DNA from: CAWEYO01 sp963813315
Lineage (GTDB): Bacteria > Pseudomonadota > Alphaproteobacteria > Rhizobiales > Rhizobiaceae
Assembly: GCA_963813315.1 (NCBI GenBank)
Contig: CAWEYO010000015.1
Coordinates: forward strand, 62,001-126,000
Direction: 5' to 3'
DNA: 64,000 nt
The position numbers and the translations under genes are program-made. Below are positions 17,685-25,547 of this stretch, one piece after another (the first letter of the stretch is position 1; each line of letters starts with the position of its first letter). The notes under the pieces were generated by a model. That model did no database searches. It saw only the letters and a program-made list of their open reading frames with translations, and was not told where the DNA came from.

Positions 17685-18518
17685 ATGTCATTCTTCGCGC
17701 CGAAACTGATTGGCGGCTTCGCCGGAGCAATCGCTCTCTCGGCCGCGGCGCTCGGTCTGGAGTACTTGGTCCCGGCCTCCGGAGGTGGTCGAAACGAATG
17801 GCCGGCGGTTCAAACGGTGATCATTGCGCCAGGCTCTTTCACCCATCCTCAATCCGGGGAATTTCTCAGCCAAGGCCACCCGGCGGCCGCTCCGCGTGTC
17901 CGCATTGAGATTGAAAAGCCAGTCGAGATCATGACCTACCAGGTTAGCCTCGACGAATATGATCGCTGCGTGGCGGACGGCTCATGCGCACCGGCGGATG
18001 CGCGTGGAACCGGCGACGCGCCCGTCACCGGCGTGAGCTATCTGGACGCGACTGCATACGCTGCATGGTACTCGGAGGCGAGCGGGGATGTCTGGCGGCT
18101 GCCGACGGACGAGGAGTGGGCCTTTGCGGCTAGCGAGCGGTTCACGGCCGACGTGGAGCCGCTGGAGGAAGACCCGAGAAATCCCGCCCGCGGCTGGCTT
18201 TCAAGCTACCAGAGAGAAGTGGCTATGGCTCGCAAGCCGGACCCGGAACCACGCCCGCGCGGCGCGTTCGGTGTGAACTCCAAGGGCATTGCCGACGTAG
18301 CCGGCAATGTCTGGGAATGGACGTCGAGTTGTTATCAGCGCTCTGCCATCTCAAGCGACGGCCTGACCATCGAGAGCAGGGTCGACAATTGCGGCGTGCA
18401 CGTCGTCGAAGGCTTCCATCGAACCTACATGTCGAACTTCATACGCGACGGAAAGAGCGGCGGCTGCGCCGTCGGCCTGCCTCCGGACAATCTCGGGTTC
18501 CGGCTCGTGCGCGAGTAG
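17685..18518 (+). CDS. nirV: NirV, formylglycine-generating-enzyme-like protein
   Basis: The 277-residue product starts with an N-terminal hydrophobic signal or anchor (residues 8-30). The FGE/SUMF1 fold then shows IIAPGSFTHPQSGE, PVTGVSYLDATAYAAWYSE, WRLPTDEEWAFAASERF, the core GIADVAGNVWEWTSSCYQ and the last strand NLGFRLVRE. Genuine formylglycine generators carry a redox Cys pair; here the cysteines are elsewhere, so catalysis on sulfatases is doubtful. The gene family called nirV regularly follows nirK in denitrifiers; its role is unsettled. It begins 72 bases after the corrected nirK stop and is likely co-transcribed. Confidence 0.88.
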   Translation: MSFFAPKLIGGFAGAIALSAAALGLEYLVPASGGGRNEWPAVQTVIIAPGSFTHPQSGEFLSQGHPAAAPRVRIEIEKPVEIMTYQVSLDEYDRCVADGSCAPADARGTGDAPVTGVSYLDATAYAAWYSEASGDVWRLPTDEEWAFAASERFTADVEPLEEDPRNPARGWLSSYQREVAMARKPDPEPRPRGAFGVNSKGIADVAGNVWEWTSSCYQRSAISSDGLTIESRVDNCGVHVVEGFHRTYMSNFIRDGKSGGCAVGLPPDNLGFRLVRE

Positions 18519-18702
18519 CGCGTGTTTGTGGAGCCCAGCGGTTTCAGTCGGGCCGCTACAACCTTTTCGTCGCCTTCGAAATTTTTCTGATGCAGTGTCG
18601 ATTCCCGCTGCCCCCCGCTCGACGTGTTGGAAGTGAGAGGCTACCGGTGGCACTTCAAGGCGGGCGAACCGGGCTTCCGGCCGAACCAACAGGAGAAGAT
18701 CG

Positions 18703-19134
18703 ATGCGTTTCATGGTGATCGTGAAGGCCACGAAAGAAAGCGAGGCAGGCGTGATGCCTAGTACGGAGCTGCTCACTGCGATGGGCAAGTTCAACGAGGA
18801 GCTGGTGAAGGCCGGCATCATGCTCGCCGGCGACGGGCTGCACCCGAGTTCGAAAGGCGCGCGCGTCCGGTTTTCAGGCGCCAAGCGGACCGTCATCGAT
18901 GGGCCGTTCGCCGAAACCAACGAGCTGATCGCAGGCTACTGGATTTGGCAGGTGCGCTCGCTTGACGAGGCGCTCGAATGGGTCAAGCGTTGCCCCAACC
19001 CGATGGAGGGCGAATCCGAGATTGAAATCCGCCAGATCTTCGAGGCCGACGATTTCGGCGAAGCGTTCACGCCCGAGCTGCGCGAGCAGGAAGAGCGCAT
19101 TTCCAAGGAAGCCGAGAAGCTAAACAAGAAGTAG
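18703..19134 (+). CDS. YciI-family (DGPF-domain) protein
   Basis: The 143-residue product has the complete YCII/DGPF ferredoxin-like fold: MRFMVIVKATKESEAG, then VIDGPFAETNELIAGYWIWQ containing the family motif DGPFAE, and a C-terminal IEIRQIFEADDF strand. Related proteins are dehydrochlorinase-like or accompany ECF sigma factors; no sigma gene is seen here. The ATG at 18703 follows AGGAGAAGATCG. It stands alone after nirV, with a 184-base gap that shows no signal. The last 25 residues are a charged helix. Confidence 0.9.
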   Translation: MRFMVIVKATKESEAGVMPSTELLTAMGKFNEELVKAGIMLAGDGLHPSSKGARVRFSGAKRTVIDGPFAETNELIAGYWIWQVRSLDEALEWVKRCPNPMEGESEIEIRQIFEADDFGEAFTPELREQEERISKEAEKLNKK

Positions 19135-19152
19135 ACGCGGTAAACGGCCAGG

Positions 19153-19446
19153 TCAGCCGTAGTGCCACGCGGGCTTGGGCTCCGTACCGGTGAACATCAC
19201 GCCGATGCGCCTGTCCTTGCGCCAGCGCACGACCGCATTGTAGGCAATTCCGTCCAGCGGCACATACAGAAGAAACTCGTTCGGCACAGGTGCGTCGCGT
19301 TCAACCTTCAGTTCGGCGCCGTGCCGGTGCATGTTGCGAACCGCGCATTTGATTTCCGAACGGGAGACGCCGCTCAGGATCGATGCGCCCTTCAAAACAC
19401 GTTGTCGGTGTTCAGGCCTGTTTCCCGCTTCCGCCGATGTTGCCAT
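19153..19446 (-). CDS. PilZ-domain protein
   Basis: The 97-residue product is a single PilZ barrel: RQRVLKGASILSG near residue 14 carries the RxxR-type arm of c-di-GMP binders in a weakened form (RQRVLKG), SEIKCAVRNMHRHGAELKVE fits the D/NxSxxG region, and VVRWRKDRRIGVMFTG is the closing strand. The second motif is degenerate (NMHRHG in place of D-x-S-x-x-G), so ligand affinity is uncertain. Small PilZ proteins of this type are common in rhizobia. It is convergent with the YciI gene and not in an operon. A diguanylate cyclase is encoded at 46819-47610, far away. Confidence 0.8.
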   Translation of the reverse strand: MATSAEAGNRPEHRQRVLKGASILSGVSRSEIKCAVRNMHRHGAELKVERDAPVPNEFLLYVPLDGIAYNAVVRWRKDRRIGVMFTGTEPKPAWHYG

Positions 19447-19634
19447 GACACAAGATCCCCGCTCTTCTCGATCCTATGCCTAAGGCGAATAGATTGCGTA
19501 AACCGGCGTGGTTAAGAAAATCAGCTCGCCCGACGGCCGGCCGGCGCGGCAAACGCACAAGTACCAGCGGTTCAGGTCCACCCGGCGCCGCTCAGTGAAC
19601 CCCCTGCCCCGTCGCCTTACGTTACCGCGTCGCC

Positions 19635-20204
19635 TTACCTGTAGGGCGACCAGCACTGCCGGCGACCTCCATAGTAAGGTTGGAAAGTGTTGTCGTAGGC
19701 CCTGTACGACCTGTAGCGGTTGTAGCACCACCGCTCATGGGCGCTGGAGAAGTTATTGTAACGATATGCGGGTCGATAGTAGCTCGGCCCATAATCGTAG
19801 TTCTGCCCATAATAGTAGTTTGGCACACCCAACCCGTAGAATGGAATAGCAAAATTGAAGTAGACACTCGGGCGATTTCTGTAATAATTTCCGTAGTAAC
19901 CGCCGTAGTTTCTTCTGTAATAATTGCCGTTGTAGTTCCGGTACGGTCTGTGGCCGCGCCAGCCGTTATTGCCTCTCCAGCCGCGGTGATAGCTGCGTCC
20001 ACCGCGGTATACCTGACGGACGTCGATGAGGTTTTGCAGTCCGCTCCCGCCGTCGCCTCGCAAGAGGCCCGGGTTCGCGGTTGCTGCGAGGGTCCTGTCG
20101 TTTGCCATGCCGGCCGGGCCGGCGGATGCCGAAATCGACAACCCGCCGATCACGCTCAAGGCCACCAGCCCTGAGCGAGCCAAGGAGCGGAATTTCGGTG
20201 TCAT
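19635..20204 (-). CDS. BA14K-family exported Tyr/Asn-rich protein
   Basis: 189 residues from the ATG at 20204. The N-terminal signal peptide is FRSLARSGLVALSVIGGLSI with Ala-rich cleavage region. The middle is a low-complexity run of Gly, Tyr, Asn and Arg repeats (GGRSYHRGWRGNNGWRG, NYYRRNYGGYYGNYY). The C-terminal 45 residues are the conserved BA14K motif: HERWCYNRYRSYRAYDNTF, then GGRRQCWSPY, with its two Cys. Brucella BA14K is an immunoreactive protein with lectin-like activity. This homologue is probably at the cell envelope, function unknown. A longer frame running to 20843 is rejected because it overlaps the divergent nuclease gene. Confidence 0.85.
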   Translation of the reverse strand: MTPKFRSLARSGLVALSVIGGLSISASAGPAGMANDRTLAATANPGLLRGDGGSGLQNLIDVRQVYRGGRSYHRGWRGNNGWRGHRPYRNYNGNYYRRNYGGYYGNYYRNRPSVYFNFAIPFYGLGVPNYYYGQNYDYGPSYYRPAYRYNNFSSAHERWCYNRYRSYRAYDNTFQPYYGGRRQCWSPYR

Positions 20205-20393
20205 TCTAGTTCTCCAGAGATCGAAAACCGTAATGGCCCCGCGCCCGGAGTGCGAAGGGAGAACCGGCACATTGAGCCTTGGCGCATGAACGGGCGATGA
20301 ACAGAAAAGTTCCGGAATCACGGTTCGGCCGCGTTGCACTCGCCCTGACGGAGGTCTTGTATTGGCGTAGGCTTGCAGGCAAAGCTCGCGCTC

Positions 20394-21506
20394 ATGTCGC
20401 TTCGCCTGGCCACCTTCAATGTCGAGAACCTGATGAACCGGTTCGATTTCTCCGGATTTCGCAACCAGCTCAACCAGGACCGCAGCCTGGCGCTCTATGA
20501 GATCAAGAACGAGGCCGAATACAGGCTTCTGGAACAAGCGCGCGCGATCGCGCATACCGACGACACGCGCCAGCTGACCGCGCTTGCCATCGCGGCAACC
20601 CGCGCGGACATCCTGTGCCTTCAGGAGGTCGACAATCTCGAGGCGTTGAAGGCTTTCGAGTATGGCTATCTGTTCAAGATGGTGGGCGAAGGCTACCGCA
20701 ACAAATACATTTCCACCGGCAACGACAGCCGCGGCATCGACGTTGCGGTGTTGATGCGCGACGAAACCCATCACGGCCAGCCCATCGAATTCATCCGGAT
20801 GACGAGCCATGCCTTTGTCACCTTTGAGGAATTCGGCCTCCACACGCCTGAACTTGCCGGGCTCGGCAACGAACCATTCGAGCGCATTTTCCGGCGCGAC
20901 TGCCTGGAAGTCGACGTCCGCATCGGCGGCCGGCCGCTAACGATTTATCTCGTGCATTTCAAATCGATGGGTTCGGCCCGCAACGGGTTGCCCGGTCGCG
21001 ATGCCTCAATGCCGATCCGCATTGCGGAGGCGCAAGCTGTGCGGCGCATCATCGAGAACCGCTTCGGCAAGGACCACGCGGCCAGCAAGAACTGGGTGAT
21101 CTGTGGCGACCTGAACGACTATCGGGAGCGCGTCGTGATCAGCGGCAACGTCGATAGCGGCTACCGGTTCGACGCGGCAAAGGAAGCGCAATCGTCGCTC
21201 AACGTCCTGCTTGCAGGCGGATTGTGCGAGAATATCGTCGAGCGCCGGCCGGAACTCGACCGCTGGACGCTTTACCACACACGCGGACCGCAGGAGCGCC
21301 ACCTTTGTCAGCTCGACTACATTCTGGTATCGGCGGCGCTGGCGACACGCAATGCGGGCGCCATCCCCGACATCATCCGCAACGGGCAACCATGGCGCAC
21401 TCCCTTCCCGCCCGGGCAGGAGGTGGAACGCTATCCGAGGTCCGGCTGGGACCGGCCGAAGGCTTCCGATCACTGCCCGGTCGCGGTGACACTCGACATT
21501 GCCTGA
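20394..21506 (+). CDS. Endonuclease/exonuclease/phosphatase-family protein
   Basis: About 370 residues. The fold signatures of the DNase I-like family are all present: LRLATFNVENLMNRF (Asn), ADILCLQEVDNLEAL (metal Glu), YLVHFKSMGSARNG (His), NWVICGDLNDYRE (Asp, Asn), LCQLDYILVSAAL, and the catalytic SDHCPVAVTLDI at the C-terminus. It could act on DNA, phosphoinositide-like or other phosphodiesters. No signal peptide is apparent. I prefer the ATG at 20394; a TTG at 20373 is possible. It is divergent from the BA14K gene with a 189-base gap that I cannot interpret further. Confidence 0.88.
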   Translation: MSLRLATFNVENLMNRFDFSGFRNQLNQDRSLALYEIKNEAEYRLLEQARAIAHTDDTRQLTALAIAATRADILCLQEVDNLEALKAFEYGYLFKMVGEGYRNKYISTGNDSRGIDVAVLMRDETHHGQPIEFIRMTSHAFVTFEEFGLHTPELAGLGNEPFERIFRRDCLEVDVRIGGRPLTIYLVHFKSMGSARNGLPGRDASMPIRIAEAQAVRRIIENRFGKDHAASKNWVICGDLNDYRERVVISGNVDSGYRFDAAKEAQSSLNVLLAGGLCENIVERRPELDRWTLYHTRGPQERHLCQLDYILVSAALATRNAGAIPDIIRNGQPWRTPFPPGQEVERYPRSGWDRPKASDHCPVAVTLDIA

Positions 21507-21578
21507 CTTTGCCTGCATGTACACTCCGCTCTGCCACGTCGTGCCAAATCCTGTTCCTGTCTCGGAGAGTGCGCCACT

Positions 21579-22298
21579 TTGGTTTTCGACATCCCGCGCA
21601 ACGTGATTCTGCCGATCGATCGGGTCGACGTTTCGCTCGATCCGGCGCCGCATCCATTCGAACTCGCACACGGGGCTGAGATCGACGAAAACTGGCGACT
21701 TGAGAAAGCGGCAAATTCGGCCGTCTACGATGGCCAAATGGTCCTGCTTTCCAGCCTTTCGCATCGCGACAGGCGCCTGGAGGGTAAAAGCCACGCCATC
21801 CGGTACGCAACCTTCCTGTATTGGCGCAAGCATCGGGCATACTCAGGCGCTGAGCATGCCTATGCGCACGCGGCGCTTGTCACGGCCGACAATGCATTGG
21901 TGGCGATCCGAATGGGACCGCACACGTCGAACCCGGGGCTCGTCTATTTCGCCGCGGGTTCCTTCGAGCCCGGCGATTTCCAGAACGGGGTCGTGAACCT
22001 AGACTTCAACATGGCGCGCGAGGTTCGCGAGGAGACCGGTTTGGACATTTCAGGCCTCAGCCACGACAGCCGATACCATGCGCTGTCGGTCCCAGAAGGT
22101 ACGGTGATCTTCCGCCGGTACTATCTGGAAGAGGATGCCGGCACAGTCGCGAAGAATATCCGGCAGTTCGTCGCCAACGATCCCGAACCCGAGATCGAGG
22201 GACCGGTGCTCGTGAGGCATGCCGGAGACCACCCGCGGGGCCTCGCACCTCATATGGTTCAGATTGTCGCCTGGCATTTCGCGAACGCGCGGATTTGA
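21579..22298 (+). CDS. Nudix hydrolase
   Basis: The 239-residue product starts at a TTG at 21579. An N-terminal 90-residue region precedes the Nudix fold. The Nudix box runs from GSFEPGDF through MAREVREETGLDI, with the two catalytic Glu of REVREETG in place and a longer Gly-to-REV spacing than the classical motif. The N-terminal half resembles that of large Nudix proteins in rhizobia. Substrates are nucleoside diphosphates linked to another moiety; which one is unknown. It follows the nuclease gene by 72 bases on the same strand, with convergent L,D-transpeptidase after it. Confidence 0.8.
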   Translation: MVFDIPRNVILPIDRVDVSLDPAPHPFELAHGAEIDENWRLEKAANSAVYDGQMVLLSSLSHRDRRLEGKSHAIRYATFLYWRKHRAYSGAEHAYAHAALVTADNALVAIRMGPHTSNPGLVYFAAGSFEPGDFQNGVVNLDFNMAREVREETGLDISGLSHDSRYHALSVPEGTVIFRRYYLEEDAGTVAKNIRQFVANDPEPEIEGPVLVRHAGDHPRGLAPHMVQIVAWHFANARI

Positions 22299-22316
22299 GA
22301 GTAGAACAAGCAACTG

Positions 22317-23081
22317 TTAGGCGAATGACGGCAGTCCGCTCGTGACAACCATTGGCGTGCCGTCGGGCACGCGGTCATAAAGGTCGATGATGTCCTGGTT
22401 GATGAGCCGCACGCAACCCGAGGAGACGGACTTGCCGATCGACCACCACTCCGGCGAGCCGTGGAGGCGAAAGAGCGTGTCCTTGCCGTTCTGGAAAATG
22501 TAGAGAGCGCGGGCCCCGAGCGGGTTCAAGACCCCCGGCTCCATCCCGCCCTCCCAAACATTGGTGCCGGGGATTTGCCGTGCGCGGTATTTCTCGAGTT
22601 CGGGCCGACGGTCGATCATTTCGTTCGGCGGAAACCAGCGCGGCCACCTCTGTTTCCACTGGATCACGCCGCGCCCCGACCACTCGAAGCCTTGGCGGCC
22701 AAGGCCAACGCCGTATCGGATCGCTTGGCGGCCATTGAGGACAAAGTAGAGGAAATGGTTCGCCGTATCGACCACGACGGTGCCTGGTGGCTCGCCCGTC
22801 GGGTCAGGCACGACCTGCCGATAGTACCTCGGGTCGATCTCTTCGATCGGTATAGGAGGGAGGTCATGGCCGTCGTCGAACGTGGCGGCGTACATCAGGT
22901 GGGGGTCGCCGAAGTTGCGAGGATCGGAACCGAGTGGAGGAAGGTGCGCCTGCCACGGCGCTCCTGTCCGGACATAAGCGCTGTCGCCGCGCACCTGAAC
23001 GCTCGTGCAAGCGCAAAGGGCGGCGGAGGCGCCGCTCGTCGCAGCCATTGCCAGAAGTCTGCGGCGGCTAAATTTTGGCAT
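22317..23081 (-). CDS. L,D-transpeptidase (YkuD family), Tat/lipoprotein leader
   Basis: 254 residues from the ATG at 23081 (a GTG at 23090 is also possible). The leader has FSRRRLLAMAATSGASAALCAC, a twin-arginine signal ending in a lipobox-like LCAC, so the protein is probably exported folded and lipid-anchored. The YkuD domain runs from VVVDTANHFLYFVLNG to the end, with catalytic motifs LFRLHGSPEWWSIGKSVSSG and CVRL holding the His and nucleophile Cys. It makes 3-3 cross-links in peptidoglycan or attaches outer-membrane proteins to it. Rhizobiales carry many paralogues, so a specific role cannot be assigned. Confidence 0.9.
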   Translation of the reverse strand: MPKFSRRRLLAMAATSGASAALCACTSVQVRGDSAYVRTGAPWQAHLPPLGSDPRNFGDPHLMYAATFDDGHDLPPIPIEEIDPRYYRQVVPDPTGEPPGTVVVDTANHFLYFVLNGRQAIRYGVGLGRQGFEWSGRGVIQWKQRWPRWFPPNEMIDRRPELEKYRARQIPGTNVWEGGMEPGVLNPLGARALYIFQNGKDTLFRLHGSPEWWSIGKSVSSGCVRLINQDIIDLYDRVPDGTPMVVTSGLPSFA

Positions 23082-23332
23082 CGGACTCACTACCCGTGTT
23101 TGAAATCCGGTAACGCGCGGAATGCTTGCGAATTTCTGCGTTCGATACGAGATCGCGTGAGCAACCCGCGATGGAACTCGACGACCTCAGCGTTCGGTAA
23201 ACTCCAGCTCCGTTCTGTTTACCATAGGCTTAGCCCATCTGTTGAAAGGAACGCAACGTGACGAAGGCGATCCACACCGTCGACAGCCCTTAGATATTCG
23301 CAAAACGCGCGCGATCGGTGGCTTAGATTTTA

Positions 23333-23418
23333 GCGACAACTGCCGGGTTTCTCAAATGCTTGCCAATGCAGAGCCTGGCGATATGTCATCGTGTTGTTCG
23401 AAGAGCGGCAGTTGTCGC
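23333..23418. repeat. Perfect 13-base inverted repeat in the 23082-23736 gap
   Basis: GCGACAACTGCCG (23333-23345) and its exact reverse complement CGGCAGTTGTCGC (23406-23418) are separated by 60 bases. The 655-base gap has no credible gene. The repeat lies about 320 bases before the antiporter start and could be a paired operator or a long-range hairpin in a leader. Confidence 0.6.
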
Positions 23419-23736
23419 ACATTTATCACAGACATTTGTTCATTTTTGTCTAATATTCGCTTAGGGGGTATGTTGGGGTCTTCGAGGGTCTTCGATCGAG
23501 GAGGTCAAGGTGCGTTCAAAGGTTTGCCGCGCTGCCTCTGCACTCGCATGTAACCGACACGATGGCGGCGGCCGCCACTAATGACGAACCGCCGGGCCCC
23601 GTCGCAACCTTACTGGCTACGCGGTGGCTGTGTAACTATCGAAGCTCGAAACGTCTGTCCCAGTGTCGCCTACAAATTCCGAACCTAAATGATAGGCCGA
23701 CAATCGTCGGCTGTTGCCAGATAAGCGGGTGATATC

Positions 23737-25427
23737 ATGTTCGACTGGTTCGCAAATACACTCCGCAGTTACCCGGAAATCGCCATCTTCCTGTCTCTGG
23801 CCGCCGGCTATTACTTTGGCTCCTTTACCTACAAGGGCCTTGGTCTCGGTGCGGTGACAGCGACGCTTATCGCTGCCGTCATCATCGGACAGCTTGGCAT
23901 CACGATATCGCCGCCGCTCAAGGCAACTGTCTTCCTGATGTTCCTGTTCGCGGTCGGCTACGGGGTGGGACCGCAATTCGTGCGCGGCATTGCCAAGGAC
24001 GGCGTGCCGCAAGCACTGTTCGCGGCGGTCGTCTGCGTTTTCTGTCTCGCCGCGCCTTTCCTGGCGGCGAAGGTGGCCGGCTACGACGTCGGGTCCGCGG
24101 CGGGGCTCTACGCAGGTTCGCAGACCATCTCGGCCTCGATGGGCCTGGCGACCGATGCGATCAATCGCCTCGGACTGCCGCCGGACGAAACCAAGCGGCT
24201 GCTCGACGCGATGCCGGTTGCCTATGCCGTCACCTACATTTTCGGCACGGTGGGCTCGGCCATCGTGTTGGCGCTGATCGGGCCTGCTTGCTGGGCATCG
24301 ACCTCGAGGCCGAGTGCAAGCGCTACGAGGAAGAGCATGGCGGCAAGAAGGCGGCGGGAGGCGCCGGGACTGCCTGGTACCAGCACGAGCTGCGGGCCTT
24401 CCGCGTCCGCGAGGGTGGAATGGCCGTCGGGCTGACGGCGCAAGAGGCCGAGGCGCGGATCCCCGGCGAGCGGGTGTTTGTCGAACGCATCAAACGTGAC
24501 GGAAAGATCATGGACGCGACAGCGGACTCCGTCATCCAGGCGGGCGACATTGTGGCCGTTGCCGGCCGCCGCGAAGTGCTTGTGAAGCTGGTCGGCGCCG
24601 GGGCCGACGAAGTTGACGATCGCGACTTGTTGGCAGTACCGGTGGAAGGCGTCGACGTGCTGGTTACCAACAAAGCAGTGGACGGCAAGACGCTGGAACA
24701 ACTGGCGGAGGGGCCGTCGGCGCGCGGAGTTTTCCTGCGCAGGATCGTTCGCGGCGCCACGGCGACCGAAATCCCGATCCTGCCGAACACCACGGTGAAT
24801 CGCGGCGACATCCTGACCATCGTCGGACGCACCCAGGATACCACCGCGGCAGCAAAGGCCCTTGGCGTTGCTGATCGCCCGAGCGACATCGCGGATGTCG
24901 CCTTCATCGGCGCTGCAATCACAATCGGCGCATTGGTTGGCGCTATCGTCTACAAAGTCGGCGACATACCGCTCACGCTGTCCACTTCCGGGGGCGCACT
25001 CATTTCCGGGCTCGTCTTCGGCTGGCTGCGGTCGGTGCATCCGACCTTCGGGCGGATTCCGTCGTCCACGGTGTGGTTCATGAATTCGGTCGGCCTGAAC
25101 ATCTTCATCGCGGTGGTCGGCATCTCGTCGGGGCCAGGCTTTGTCGCCGGCCTGAAGCAGCTCGGCTTCAGTCTGTTCCTCTGGGGCATCTTCGCCACGA
25201 CCGTGCCGCTGATCCTGGCGATGTATGTCGGGAAATATGTGTTCAAGTTCCACCCCGCCATTCTGTTGGGATGCTGCTCTGGCGCCCGCACGACCACTGC
25301 CTCGCTTGGCATGATCAATGATCGCGCCAAGAGCCAGATCCCCGGGCTTGGCTACACCGTTACCTATGCGGTGGGGAACACTCTGCTGACTGTTTGGGGA
25401 TTGGTTCTCGTTTTGCTGATGTCGTGA
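23737..25427 (+). CDS. AspT/YidE-type amino-acid antiporter, single-base frameshift
   Basis: The corrected product is 563 residues. Five N-terminal membrane segments (FLSLAAGYYFGSFTYKGLGL, FLFAVGYGVGPQF) end in ALIGP. One base is missing near 24284, after which the frame from 24288 reads LLGIDLEAECKRYEEEHGGK, two TrkA-C (RCK_C) domains, and five C-terminal segments ending GYTVTYAVGNTLLTVWGLVL. The intact paralogue at 30820-32508 shows the junction VGPKLLGIDL. This is the full AspT architecture (membrane half, two RCK_C, membrane half). AspT exchanges an amino acid for its decarboxylated product, creating proton motive force. The decarboxylase gene follows at 25548, which strongly supports such coupling. 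Confidence 0.85.
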
Positions 25428-25547
25428 CTTTGGCCGTCTTCTCTAACGAAGCGGGTTGAACCTAATCATCGGAATCGACGAAGTTGGGAATGATGACGGA
25501 GTGTAAGGGCGGCTAGATCAGAACTGTGAGACGAAGGGAGAATTCCT

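Noticed and set aside
16415..17908. NirK with a 95-residue novel C-terminal domain overlapping nirV
   Set aside because: Dropping one base near 17591 gives a normal NirK end; the extension is nirV sequence read in another frame.
20205..20843. Upstream extension of the BA14K frame to 402 residues
   Set aside because: It runs antisense through the nuclease gene; the signal peptide begins at the ATG at 20204.
23242..23553. 103-codon frame in the gap before the first antiporter
   Set aside because: Composition is Cys/Arg/Ser-rich as in random frames, and it crosses the inverted repeat.
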